Shown: piece after piece, positions 26,120 to 35,718 of the stretch | Position numbering within the stretch: position 1 is the stretch's first letter | Layout of the letters: each line of letters begins with the position of its first letter | DNA from: an uncultured Fidelibacterota bacterium | GTDB taxonomy: Bacteria; Fidelibacterota; Marinisomatia; Marinisomatales; Marinisomataceae | DNA: 64,000 nt | Direction of reading: 5' to 3' | NCBI GenBank assembly: GCA_902629855.1 | Contig: CACOSI010000003.1 | Span: 70,966-134,965, forward strand | Position numbers and translations under genes: made by a program | The notes under the pieces: model-generated | What the model was told of the DNA's origin: nothing | The model's database searches: none | Seen by the model: the letters and a program-made list of their open reading frames with translations, nothing else

Positions 26120-28042
26120 ATGTATTTTAGATCAATAATTTTTATTTTAATCTTTATAATGGCATGTTCAGATAATAACAAAGCAGTTTCAAATAGCGAT
26201 ACTAAATCAAGTACAGAAGTACCACTAAGATCAGAAATTGATGCTAAATATAAATGGGATATGACTGCTGTCTATCCAACAGAAGAAGCGTGGGAAGAGG
26301 ACTTAAATTTTGTTAAAGAATTATACCCAGGTATATTAGAATTTAAAGGAAAGCTTGTTTCATCCCCAGACGTTCTTTTAGAGGCGCTTGAGCTAGACAA
26401 TAAAATCAACCAAACTTTATGGAAATTATATCATTACGCTTCCAATTCGTCCAATGCTGACGTAAGAAATGAAAAGTATCAGGAAATGGTTCAAAGAGTG
26501 ATAAATACATATGTTAAAATCGGAGAAGTAAGTGCTTTTTTCACTCCTGAAATCCTCGAAAATGATTATAGCGTTATTGAAAATTTAATGGAGAAAAATG
26601 ATAAGCTAAAAATTTATGAAAAACAATTCAGGGATTTATATATTTCAAAACCTCATATTTTATCAGAAAAAGAAGAAAGAATATTATCAATGGCAGGAAA
26701 AATATCTGGAGTTTCTAGCGATGCTTATGATATTATGAGAGCAACTGATTTTGTTTATCCAACATTTGAAGATGAAAATGGAAATGAATTGACTATGTCT
26801 CAAGGAAGATATGGTAAATATACAAAGTCTCCAGATCGAAGAGTAAGGGAGGATATGTATAAGGCTTTGTATGTTCCTTTTAAGAGCAATATTAATACTA
26901 TGTCAGTGCTTATGAAAGGTAATGTTGAAGGACACATTTTTTATGCAAATGCAAGAGGTTATGATAGTACTCTTGAAGCAAGAATGAAAGCAGATGGAAT
27001 GTCAACTGAAGTTTACAAGAATCTTGTTAAGAGCGTAAATGATAATTTACAACCTCTACATAGATGGGCTGAGATTAAGGCTAAATATTTAGGATTAGAA
27101 AAAATTAAGCCATTTGATACTTATGCTCCACTTGCTGATTCAACAATAGTGTATACATACGAGCAAGCTCAAGATATCATATTAGAAGCACTAGACCCAC
27201 TACTGCAGTCTAATGAAGCTGAATTGAGAAAATTTACTGAAAAAATGTATAATGAAAATTTAATTGATGTATTTGAAAGTAAAGGAAAGCAAAGTGGTGC
27301 TTACATGTCATCTACATGGGGTCTAGATCCTCGAATTAAACTTAATTTTTCAGGAACTTTGGATGATATTTTTACTCTTGCACATGAATTAGGCCACGCA
27401 TACCATTCCTATTTGAGTCAGAAAAATCAACCATATCCTTACTATGATTATACCACATTTAATGCTGAAGCAGCTGCTATTGCAACCGAGGCTCTTTTAA
27501 TGGATCATTTACTTGCCAACGCGAAAAATGATGAAGAGAAAGCTTTTTTGATTCAAAACTATATTCAAAGCATTGGATCAACCTACTATAGACAAACCCG
27601 TTTTGCAGAGTTTGAACTATTAATTCATGAAGCTGCAGAGAATGGGCAAGTTTTAACTGAAGATTTTATTACAGAATCTTTTGGAGAAATGTACAGTAAG
27701 TATTGGGGACCTTATATGGAAATAACAGAAGAAGAGGCTTATTCTTGGTCAAGAATACCACATTTCTATTACAATTATTATGTTTATACATATGCAACAT
27801 CTTTCGCTGCAGCTGAAAAAATAGCTGAAAATGTAAGAAAAGATGGCCAAGATGCTATTGATGATTTTATTGCATATCTATCTACTGGAAGCTCAGATTA
27901 TCCTGTTGAATTACTAAAAATAGCTGGAGCTGATATGACAACTTCAGAGCCTTTTGAAGCAGTTTCTAGAAAGATGAATTTTTTAATGGATGAGCTTGAA
28001 AAAATTCTTGAAGTAAAATCATTAAACGACGTTGAATCTTAA
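26120..28042 (+). CDS. Oligoendopeptidase F-like M3 peptidase (lipoprotein)
   Basis: HELGHAYHS zinc motif with FNAEAAAI; lipobox IFIMAC. Confidence 0.92.
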   Translation: MYFRSIIFILIFIMACSDNNKAVSNSDTKSSTEVPLRSEIDAKYKWDMTAVYPTEEAWEEDLNFVKELYPGILEFKGKLVSSPDVLLEALELDNKINQTLWKLYHYASNSSNADVRNEKYQEMVQRVINTYVKIGEVSAFFTPEILENDYSVIENLMEKNDKLKIYEKQFRDLYISKPHILSEKEERILSMAGKISGVSSDAYDIMRATDFVYPTFEDENGNELTMSQGRYGKYTKSPDRRVREDMYKALYVPFKSNINTMSVLMKGNVEGHIFYANARGYDSTLEARMKADGMSTEVYKNLVKSVNDNLQPLHRWAEIKAKYLGLEKIKPFDTYAPLADSTIVYTYEQAQDIILEALDPLLQSNEAELRKFTEKMYNENLIDVFESKGKQSGAYMSSTWGLDPRIKLNFSGTLDDIFTLAHELGHAYHSYLSQKNQPYPYYDYTTFNAEAAAIATEALLMDHLLANAKNDEEKAFLIQNYIQSIGSTYYRQTRFAEFELLIHEAAENGQVLTEDFITESFGEMYSKYWGPYMEITEEEAYSWSRIPHFYYNYYVYTYATSFAAAEKIAENVRKDGQDAIDDFIAYLSTGSSDYPVELLKIAGADMTTSEPFEAVSRKMNFLMDELEKILEVKSLNDVES

Positions 28043-28532
28043 GAGAAAAATTAGACAAATCCACTTTTGGATTTCACCGATTGTAATTATTCCTATAATT
28101 ATTATGGTTTCAAGTGGAATAATGCTGCAGTTAAAGAAGCAATCTAACTGGGTACAGCCAAATGTTGAAATAACCTCATCAAGCAAACCTGTTATGCTTC
28201 AGGCATATCTCGATGCTGCAAAATCTGTTGAAGAAGCAAATGTTTTTTCCTGGGAAGATATTGAAAGAATTGATATCAGACCAAACAAGGGGATAGCTAA
28301 ACTAAAATCAAAAAATAATTGGGAAATTCAAATAGATATCGAAACTGCAGAAATTTATGCCAAAAATTTTAGGAGATCTGACATTATTGAATCAATTCAT
28401 GATGGCTCATTCTTTAGCGAGGTAGTGAAGTATGGATGGTTTTTACCTTCAGGTATTTTACTGTTGATTTTAAGTTTATCAGGAATTTATATGTTTTTTA
28501 TTCCTATATTGAAGAGAAGGAATAGGTCATAA
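28032..28532 (+). CDS. PepSY-associated TM domain protein
   Basis: Two TM helices flanking a PepSY-like region; LKRKIRQIHFWISPIVIIPIIIMVSSGIML. Confidence 0.7.
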   Translation: MNLKRKIRQIHFWISPIVIIPIIIMVSSGIMLQLKKQSNWVQPNVEITSSSKPVMLQAYLDAAKSVEEANVFSWEDIERIDIRPNKGIAKLKSKNNWEIQIDIETAEIYAKNFRRSDIIESIHDGSFFSEVVKYGWFLPSGILLLILSLSGIYMFFIPILKRRNRS

Positions 28533-29645
28533 ATGAAAAAGATTATTTATTTATTATTTTTTACAGCTATTGTTGGTCAACAGCCCTCAACTGAAAATAT
28601 TCAAAATATTTCAATTGTTTCTACTTCAAATGTTTTTTCAGAGTATTATGACTGCGGTTGTCCAAAAAATCCTTTAGGGGGAATTGCTAGAAAAACATTT
28701 TTTTTAAAAAATATGATGTCTGGTAGAGAATCAATTTTAGTTGATGCTGGAAACTTATTTTTTGATAATAACAAAATTAATCCAGATAATTTATCTCTTG
28801 AAAACAAAAAATTTAAAGCTAAAAATTTAGTGAAAACACTTGAATTTACTGGTCAAAACATTGTCAACATTGGAGCGAATGACTTTAAAGCTGGGGTAGA
28901 ATTCCTAAAAGGAATAACTAAAAATTCTAAAGTGAACTTTATTTCAGCCAATTTATATGACTCTAATAATGAACTTTTATTTAAGCCATATCATATAATC
29001 AATAAAGAAAATACTAAAATTGCCTTTATTGGATTAAGTCAGTCAGCAAACAGTAGAGGGTTAACTAATAAGAATTTTATTGAAGTTGGAAATAAATATG
29101 TCAATGAATTAAAAGAAAAAGCTGATATAATTGTAATGTTAGTTAATGTGAGAGAAGACAATGTCTTGGATCTTTCAAATTCCTTTTCAGATGCAGACTA
29201 TATTTTCATGAGCGGTTCAACAAGGAGAACGGAACCTAGAAGTAAGCAAAACGAGAATGGTTCGCTTGTTTATTCAGGAGGAATTCAAGGAAAACATTTA
29301 AGCATCTTAGATATTAGGATAAAAGAGCCCCAAAAGGCCATAAATGATGTTTCAGCCCCTTTTAATCGTTTACAGGAGATAGACTATAGGTTAAACAGAC
29401 TTCAGGCCAAGGACCCTTCAAAAAGACTTGAAGAAATATATGCTAATCAACCAAATGTTCTTTCTTTGATTGAAAAATATCAAAAAGAGGCAACTGAACT
29501 TGGTATTTCTTTATCACAATACAGAAACAGAAGCATATTTTTTAGCGTTCCTTTGTCACCGTCTATTCCTGATGATAAAGAAGTTGCAGCTCTCATTAGT
29601 GAAATTGAAGCTGAAGCAAGCTTCTCATTGAAGCATACACATTAA
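28533..29645 (+). CDS. 5'-nucleotidase/UshA-like metallophosphatase-type protein
   Basis: Signal peptide; EYYDCGCPKNPLGGIARKTFFL, ILVDAGNLF, NIGANDFKAG. Confidence 0.7.
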   Translation: MKKIIYLLFFTAIVGQQPSTENIQNISIVSTSNVFSEYYDCGCPKNPLGGIARKTFFLKNMMSGRESILVDAGNLFFDNNKINPDNLSLENKKFKAKNLVKTLEFTGQNIVNIGANDFKAGVEFLKGITKNSKVNFISANLYDSNNELLFKPYHIINKENTKIAFIGLSQSANSRGLTNKNFIEVGNKYVNELKEKADIIVMLVNVREDNVLDLSNSFSDADYIFMSGSTRRTEPRSKQNENGSLVYSGGIQGKHLSILDIRIKEPQKAINDVSAPFNRLQEIDYRLNRLQAKDPSKRLEEIYANQPNVLSLIEKYQKEATELGISLSQYRNRSIFFSVPLSPSIPDDKEVAALISEIEAEASFSLKHTH

Positions 29646-29703
29646 AACTATATTTTATTTTTTCGTTTGAAAAAGAAATTTTTGTTTTTATTATGACCAT
29701 ATT

Positions 29704-29776
29704 GCGAGTGTAGCTCAGCTGGTAGAGCACAACCTTGCCAAGGTTGGGGTCGCGCGTTCGAATCGCGTCACTCGCT
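29704..29776 (+). tRNA. tRNA-Gly (anticodon GCC)
   Basis: GCGAGTG/CACTCGC acceptor, D-arm GCTCAGCTGGTAGAGC, anticodon loop TTGCCAA, T-arm GCGCGTTCGAATCGCGT. Confidence 0.96.
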
Positions 29777-30264
29777 CACTTTTTTGTCCAATTAAAGAAA
29801 CTATCAACTATTCTGCGGTGTACATTCAAGGAGCTTATTTTTAATTCTTTACTTCTTAAAGCATAATACCACGCAAGTATTTTAATATCTATATGTTTTA
29901 CCATTATTCCTGAACCGTATCTTTGTGAAACAATATTATTAAACTTTTTTAGATGATATTTTATTTTTTCTAAAGATTTAATTTTTAAATCATTTTTTTG
30001 ACTTTTTTTAAAAAGTAAATAGGTTTCAATGGCATTATTTAAGTTCATTTCTTTTTTGCCACCGTTTTTGGCTTTGAATGATCTATCAAGCTCTTTTTTT
30101 TGTTTTTTACAATCCTCCCATGAAAGGGTAGGGCCAAGCTTTCCAATTGTAATATTATAGTATCTTTTTTTATTTTTTAATGGATCAAATGCATAAGTGG
30201 AGTACATCACATATCCATCTTCTTTACCATTTCTTTTACGCTTATAAATGCTACTCATAATCAA
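29776..30264 (-). pseudogene. Truncated tyrosine recombinase (integrase) remnant: N-terminal and core-binding domain only
   Basis: 162 aa ending ...KISSLNVHRRIVDSFFNWTKK*, the usual end of a SAM-like core-binding domain; no catalytic R..HxxR..Y domain; stop codon abuts the 3' end of tRNA-Gly. Confidence 0.72.
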
Positions 30265-30403
30265 ATTTTGTCACTAATTTATGTAATATAAAAATAAATA
30301 TAATTATAACACACAAATATTATACACATTTTGTTAATAACTCTTTAAATATAGTAATAATATAGTTTAGAGATAATTTAAAAATTTTATAAAAGTTTTT
30401 TTT

Positions 30404-30859
30404 ATGAAAGAAAATATTGAAATAATTAGTAATAATAGAAAAGCATTTCATAGTTATACAATAATTGAAAAGTTTGAAGCTGGGCTAATACTTTACGGCA
30501 GTGAAGTTAAAAGTTTAAGGGAAAAAAAACTCAATCTAAAAGAGAGTTTTATAACATTAAATAATAACAGATTTTTTTTAATAAATGCCCATATTAGTCA
30601 ATATTCTCATGCTGGATTTAACGGACATGATCCGGTAAGAAAAAGGGAGATTCTTCTCAATAAAAAAGAAATTCATAAGCTCAAAAATGTTGTTGCTCAA
30701 AAAGGACTAACTATTGTACCTTTAAAAGCCTACTTTAAGAACGGTATTGCAAAAGTGGAATTTGCAACCGCTCGAGGAAAAAAAATGTATCAGAAAAAAG
30801 AAGCTTTAAAAATCAAAGATTTAGATAGAGAAGCTCGTAGAGAGATAAGAAGAGGATAA
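30404..30859 (+). CDS. smpB: SsrA-binding protein
   Basis: NRKAFHSYTIIEKFEAGLILYGSEVKSLR, GFNGHDPVRKREILLNKKEI. Confidence 0.96.
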   Translation: MKENIEIISNNRKAFHSYTIIEKFEAGLILYGSEVKSLREKKLNLKESFITLNNNRFFLINAHISQYSHAGFNGHDPVRKREILLNKKEIHKLKNVVAQKGLTIVPLKAYFKNGIAKVEFATARGKKMYQKKEALKIKDLDREARREIRRG

Positions 30860-32073
30860 TGAGTTTTTTACCCGTCGATGAACAGCTAGAAATTATTTCT
30901 AGGGGAACGGAGGAGGTTATTCCTCTAAATGACCTTAGGAAAAAACTTGAAAAATCTATAAAAAATAATAAACCACTGGTCATAAAACTTGGATGTGATC
31001 CAAGTAGGCCAGATCTTCATATTGGTCATGGTGTCGTGCTGCAAAAACTTAGAGATTTTCAAGATTTAGGACATCAGGCAATATTAGTTATTGGGGATTT
31101 CACAGCAATGATTGGAGACCCATCTGATAGAAATAAAACGCGACCTCAACTTACTTTGGAAGAAGCCAAAGCTAATGCAGAATCATATATTAAACAATCT
31201 AAAGTAATACTTGATGTAAAAAATCTTAAAGTGTTATTTAATAGCACTTGGCTTAATAAAATGAACTTTCAAGATGTAATTAATTTAAGTAGTAAATATA
31301 CAGTTGCTCGAATGATTGAAAGAGATGATTTCACAAAAAGATTTGAATCCGAAATACCAATTTCAATGCATGAATTTTTGTATCCATTAGCACAAGCAAT
31401 GGACTCCGTAGAAATTAAATCTGATGTTGAGCTTGGAGGAACAGATCAAAAATTTAACTTGTTAGTTGGAAGAGATATTCAAAAAGAACACAATCAAGAT
31501 CCGCAGTCCATAATAACATTGCCACTTCTTGAGGGTACAGATGGAATCGAAAAAATGTCTAAATCCTATGACAATTATATTGCTCTGGACGACTCTGCTG
31601 AGGATATGTATGGAAAAATTATGTCGATTAACGACTCAATGATTGAAAAGTACTATAAATTAGCAATCTTTGCAGAAAAGAAAAAAGTTTTAGAGGTTAA
31701 AAGTTTGCTTAAAGATGATTCAATAAATCCTCGAGACATTAAGAAAGATTTAGCTAAGGCGCTCGTTGAAAAGTACTATGATGAAAATGCAGCTGAAAAA
31801 GCTGAGAAATCGTTTGAAAAAGTTTTTGTTAAGAGAGATAACCCTGATGATATGCCTGAGGTGGTACTATCCTCTGAAAAATCATTAATTGATTTATTGC
31901 TTGGTGAAAATCTAATCTCCAGTAAAGGAGAAGGCAAAAGGCTAATTGCTCAAAAAGCGATTAAAATTAGTGGTGAGATTTGTGATGATCCAAATAAACT
32001 ACTTTCTTCGAAAGACAATGGTGCAATAATTAAAGTCGGAAAAAGACGTTTTTTAAAAATTGTTTCTTCATAA
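30859..32073 (+). CDS. tyrS: Tyrosyl-tRNA synthetase
   Basis: LGCDPSRPDLHIGHGVVLQKLRDFQDLGH, GTDGIEKMSKSYDN, C-terminal S4 domain. Confidence 0.94.
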   Translation: MSFLPVDEQLEIISRGTEEVIPLNDLRKKLEKSIKNNKPLVIKLGCDPSRPDLHIGHGVVLQKLRDFQDLGHQAILVIGDFTAMIGDPSDRNKTRPQLTLEEAKANAESYIKQSKVILDVKNLKVLFNSTWLNKMNFQDVINLSSKYTVARMIERDDFTKRFESEIPISMHEFLYPLAQAMDSVEIKSDVELGGTDQKFNLLVGRDIQKEHNQDPQSIITLPLLEGTDGIEKMSKSYDNYIALDDSAEDMYGKIMSINDSMIEKYYKLAIFAEKKKVLEVKSLLKDDSINPRDIKKDLAKALVEKYYDENAAEKAEKSFEKVFVKRDNPDDMPEVVLSSEKSLIDLLLGENLISSKGEGKRLIAQKAIKISGEICDDPNKLLSSKDNGAIIKVGKRRFLKIVSS

Positions 32074-32147
32074 TTATTTTTTTTGTTACTCAATTTAAAT
32101 AAATCATATAAATTCAGAAGTTTATAATTAAATGATTTGGAAAATTT

Positions 32148-32477
32148 ATGTCTGAAAAATCTGTAAAAATTACTGATGAAAACTTTCAAGAGTTAGTTCT
32201 TGAGTCTGAAAAACTTGTTATAGTTGATTTTTGGGCTGAATGGTGCGGTCCATGTAAAGCTCTAGCACCTATTTTAGATAAAATTTGCGATGAATTCGGC
32301 GATAAAGTACTTGTAGGTAAGGTAAATGTCGATGAAGTTAAGCAAGCGCCCGTAAATTACGGTATTCGCAGTATCCCAACTTTATTATTTTTTCATAATG
32401 GAGAAATTGTTAGACAAGAAGTTGGATTACAGTCAGAACAGGCATTAATTGATAGTGTTAACCAAGTCATAAGTTAA
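32148..32477 (+). CDS. trxA: Thioredoxin
   Basis: VDFWAEWCGPCKALAPILD, GIRSIPTLLFF. Confidence 0.97.
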   Translation: MSEKSVKITDENFQELVLESEKLVIVDFWAEWCGPCKALAPILDKICDEFGDKVLVGKVNVDEVKQAPVNYGIRSIPTLLFFHNGEIVRQEVGLQSEQALIDSVNQVIS

Positions 32478-32490
32478 CAATTATTAATAA

Positions 32491-33429
32491 ATGACAGATA
32501 AAACTATTCATAAAACAATAATTATTGGTTCAGGTCCTGCAGGTCTAACTGCTGCAATTTATGCAGGAAGAGCCAACCTCAAACCAATTGTTTTCGAAGG
32601 CAATCAGCCCGGAGGACAATTGACAATTACGACTGATGTTGAAAACTTTCCTGGTTTTCCGGATGGAGTAATGGGTCCTGAAATGATGGATCTTTTTAGA
32701 AACCAAGCAAAGAAGTTTGGTGCAGAATGTTTTTTTAAGCATGTAACAAAAGTAGATTTTTCTTCAAAGCCCTTTAAAGTATATGTTGGTGATGAAGAAT
32801 TTTTATCAGAAACTGTTATTTTGTCAACCGGTGCTTCAGCGAGAATGTTGGGTCTTGAAGCTGAAAAAGATCTAATGGGCTATGGAATAAGTACTTGTGC
32901 CACTTGTGACGGATATTTCTTTAAGGATAAAGAAATTGTTGTTGTTGGTGGAGGTGATTCAGCAATGGAAGAAGCTTCATTTCTTACAAAATTTGCTAAA
33001 AAAGTAACAATTATTCATCGAAGAGAAGTTTTTAAAGCTTCCAAAATCATGCTTGAAAGGGCGAGAAACAACCCCAAAATTGATATAATGGTTAATAAGT
33101 CAATTTTAGACATAAAAGGTAATCAAAAAGACGGAGTTTCCAGTATAATCTTGAAAGATGCAATTGATGGAAAAGAAACCGTTTTTAACTGTGAAGGTGT
33201 TTTTTATGGTATAGGACATATTCCTAATACTGACTTTTTAAGCATGTTTCTTGATGTTGACGAAAATGGATACATTATTACAAAAGCGGATTCTACACGA
33301 ACCAATATCGATGGTGTCTTTGCTTGTGGCGATGTTCAAGATAGCCACTACAGGCAAGCAATTACTGCTGCTGGTTCAGGTTGTATGGCAGCAATAGATG
33401 CAGAAAAATTTCTTGAAAATTTAGAATAG
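32491..33429 (+). CDS. trxB: Thioredoxin-disulfide reductase
   Basis: GSGPAGLTAAIYAGRA, CATCDG, GGGDSAMEEA, FACGDVQD. Confidence 0.97.
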   Translation: MTDKTIHKTIIIGSGPAGLTAAIYAGRANLKPIVFEGNQPGGQLTITTDVENFPGFPDGVMGPEMMDLFRNQAKKFGAECFFKHVTKVDFSSKPFKVYVGDEEFLSETVILSTGASARMLGLEAEKDLMGYGISTCATCDGYFFKDKEIVVVGGGDSAMEEASFLTKFAKKVTIIHRREVFKASKIMLERARNNPKIDIMVNKSILDIKGNQKDGVSSIILKDAIDGKETVFNCEGVFYGIGHIPNTDFLSMFLDVDENGYIITKADSTRTNIDGVFACGDVQDSHYRQAITAAGSGCMAAIDAEKFLENLE

Positions 33430-33456
33430 TTTATATCTGTCCTTTAGGAGGATAGA

Positions 33457-34143
33457 ATGGATTTAAAACAGATTTATGATGTAAAAAAGTTAAAGCTTAA
33501 ATATAAAACAAAAAAAGCTTTAGAAATTAAAACACTCAAATTCCATAATGGCTTGATTTACGGTATTTGTGGAAATTTTGGTAGCGGTAAGTCTTCTTTA
33601 CTAAAAGTACTAGCTGGCAAACAAAAAGAAACAAGCGGTACAGTTCTGTATCAAGGCAAGAAATTTAAAAGAAGCATTTTTGGTAATATTGTCGAACATA
33701 AAGATATTCAATATTTAGATGTTGATTCAATTACGTCCCGTAAAACGGTAAAAAAACTAATTTCAGATAATTTTCCTTCCAAGGTCCAGCAGATTAAGTC
33801 AAAACATTTTACAATTTTTAATACAGAATCATTGTGGAATACACCAATAAATCAACTTTCAGATGGTGAAAAACACTGGCTCAAAACAGTTGTTGGTGTT
33901 GAGAAAGATCCAAGAGTTTTGCTTGTGGATGATTATGGTGTTTCATTAGACCCGAAGAATGAAATAATCTTGAGAAAAAAAATAATCAAAATGAATAATA
34001 TTCTGGGTACAACTGTCATTTTATCTTCGCAAAATGATTATTTTTTGAAACAATTTGCAAGTGTTATCATTTATCTTGATAATGGGCACGTCTCAAAAAT
34101 AAGAAAAGGATTTAAGAAAAAAATTGGTCAAAAAAATCGCTAG
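33457..34143 (+). CDS. Stand-alone divergent ABC ATPase domain protein
   Basis: Walker A GNFGSGKSS, signature-like LSDGEKHWLK, Walker B-like RVLLVDDYGVSLD; no permease adjacent. Confidence 0.78.
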   Translation: MDLKQIYDVKKLKLKYKTKKALEIKTLKFHNGLIYGICGNFGSGKSSLLKVLAGKQKETSGTVLYQGKKFKRSIFGNIVEHKDIQYLDVDSITSRKTVKKLISDNFPSKVQQIKSKHFTIFNTESLWNTPINQLSDGEKHWLKTVVGVEKDPRVLLVDDYGVSLDPKNEIILRKKIIKMNNILGTTVILSSQNDYFLKQFASVIIYLDNGHVSKIRKGFKKKIGQKNR

Positions 34144-35716
34144 GAACTTAAAAAAATTATTATTGCTAATTTTTGCTTTAAATCAATTAGATGGTCAAGT
34201 AGATAGAAGATTCAACGTATTTGATTGGCAGATAATAGGTGAAAATCAATCTATAAATTCAGCAACAGAGGGATATCAATTTTTTTATTTTGCTACCTCT
34301 GGAAATGGAATTTTAAGATTTAATAAATTTACAAAAAGCTTCGATATTAATTTAACTCAAGCACAGGGTATCAAATCTGATATAATTAAGCATGTTTACT
34401 TTGATGAATACACTGGAATTTTATGGGCAGTTGGAAACAAAAGTTTAGAGTTTTCACAAAATAGAGAGGGAAATTGGATAAATATTAATTTAAGTTCACT
34501 TTCAATCAGAAGTTTTGAGGACATTAATGATATCGGGTCCTCAAAAAACTTCATCTGGATTAGAACTTATCAAGGATTTATAAAATTAGATCATATTAGC
34601 GGATCTTTCTTGGGTGTATTTGCATTCCCAGATGAGGATAATATTTATTGGGGAGATATTTCTAGAGAAAATCTTACATTTTCAAATTTAGATTTTAGCT
34701 CATATTATATTACTGATGGCTGGTTTTTGTCAGGAAAAGGCATCAATGATAATCAAGGTTTATTTTCAAATTTTAATTCTTTTTTAAGTTCTAAAGATGG
34801 GAATTTGAGTTGGTTAACTCTAGATAATGGTTATTTAATGATTATTGATGAATTTAGTAAAACGGTTTCTCCATTAATTTCCGGAATTGGTTTTACTATT
34901 CCATATGCAATTTCTAAAGAAAATTATCAGTGGGTTGCTGGAGCCAGTAACACCAAAACAAAAGTTATAACCCGACTGGATAACGATTCAAAAGAGGTAA
35001 GTTTTTTTAAAAGTTCAGAATATTCCAACTTCTCAAATTCAAATATATTTTCAAGCCTAATTATCGAAGATGAAATCTGGTTTGGGGGAGATGGTCTAGT
35101 TATTGTTTATAACATAAAGAAAGATTTTTTTAGAACCTTAGGTTTTGAAAAAGGAATGCCTCAAGGAAGAATAGAAGATCTAAAAAAAATGGGTAGTAAT
35201 GTATATGCAAGATCAGTCAATGGTGTCGGTGTGATTAATTATAAATCAAAAGAAAAAGTTTTTTCTCCTATTTCAAATTTTATTTTTAGCAGAAATTTAA
35301 TTGTAAGGAGTATTGAGCTCCATGAAAATAAAATTAAGTTTGCAACAAATAATGGCATTTATGAGTTATTAAATGATAATTCAATTGGTATTTCAGACAA
35401 AAAAAGCAACTTTACATATTTACTAAAAAACTTTGGTGAAAATCTTTATCGAGTTGATAATAAGGGAATCTATGTAGACAATGAAAAAATTATAAATTCT
35501 GCAGAATATTTTAATGACGAAGTACAGGATATTTTTGTCAAAAACGACATAATTTATATTGGAACAAATAATGCTTTGGTAATTTATAATCAAAGTGAAA
35601 AATTAGTTGAAAATATATATGATTATAGTTTTTTGAAAAAAATAAATAAGATAGATGCAATTGATGAATTTTTGATTTTACTTACATCAAAAGGTTTAGT
35701 TAAATTTAAATTATAA
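34124..35716 (+). CDS. Secreted beta-propeller-like protein
   Basis: N-terminal signal; repeated blades with W/G patterns (YFATSGNGILRFNKF, LWAVGNKSLEFS, IWIRTYQGFIKLD, IYIGTNNALVIYN). Confidence 0.6.
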   Translation: MVKKIARNLKKLLLLIFALNQLDGQVDRRFNVFDWQIIGENQSINSATEGYQFFYFATSGNGILRFNKFTKSFDINLTQAQGIKSDIIKHVYFDEYTGILWAVGNKSLEFSQNREGNWININLSSLSIRSFEDINDIGSSKNFIWIRTYQGFIKLDHISGSFLGVFAFPDEDNIYWGDISRENLTFSNLDFSSYYITDGWFLSGKGINDNQGLFSNFNSFLSSKDGNLSWLTLDNGYLMIIDEFSKTVSPLISGIGFTIPYAISKENYQWVAGASNTKTKVITRLDNDSKEVSFFKSSEYSNFSNSNIFSSLIIEDEIWFGGDGLVIVYNIKKDFFRTLGFEKGMPQGRIEDLKKMGSNVYARSVNGVGVINYKSKEKVFSPISNFIFSRNLIVRSIELHENKIKFATNNGIYELLNDNSIGISDKKSNFTYLLKNFGENLYRVDNKGIYVDNEKIINSAEYFNDEVQDIFVKNDIIYIGTNNALVIYNQSEKLVENIYDYSFLKKINKIDAIDEFLILLTSKGLVKFKL

Positions 35717-35718
35717 TC

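Noticed and set aside
29776-30403. Possible integrative element downstream of tRNA-Gly
   Set aside because: Only the integrase N-terminal fragment is present; smpB, tyrS, trxA and trxB follow immediately, so no element is inserted here now. Retained only as a remnant/scar finding.
30265-30403. Searched for a tmRNA (ssrA) gene next to smpB
   Set aside because: The 139-nt gap is AT-rich with no tRNA-Ala-like ends and is too short for a tmRNA.
30300-30860. T-box or other leader upstream of tyrS
   Set aside because: tyrS overlaps smpB by one base, so there is no leader. No T-box core or terminator was seen upstream of smpB.
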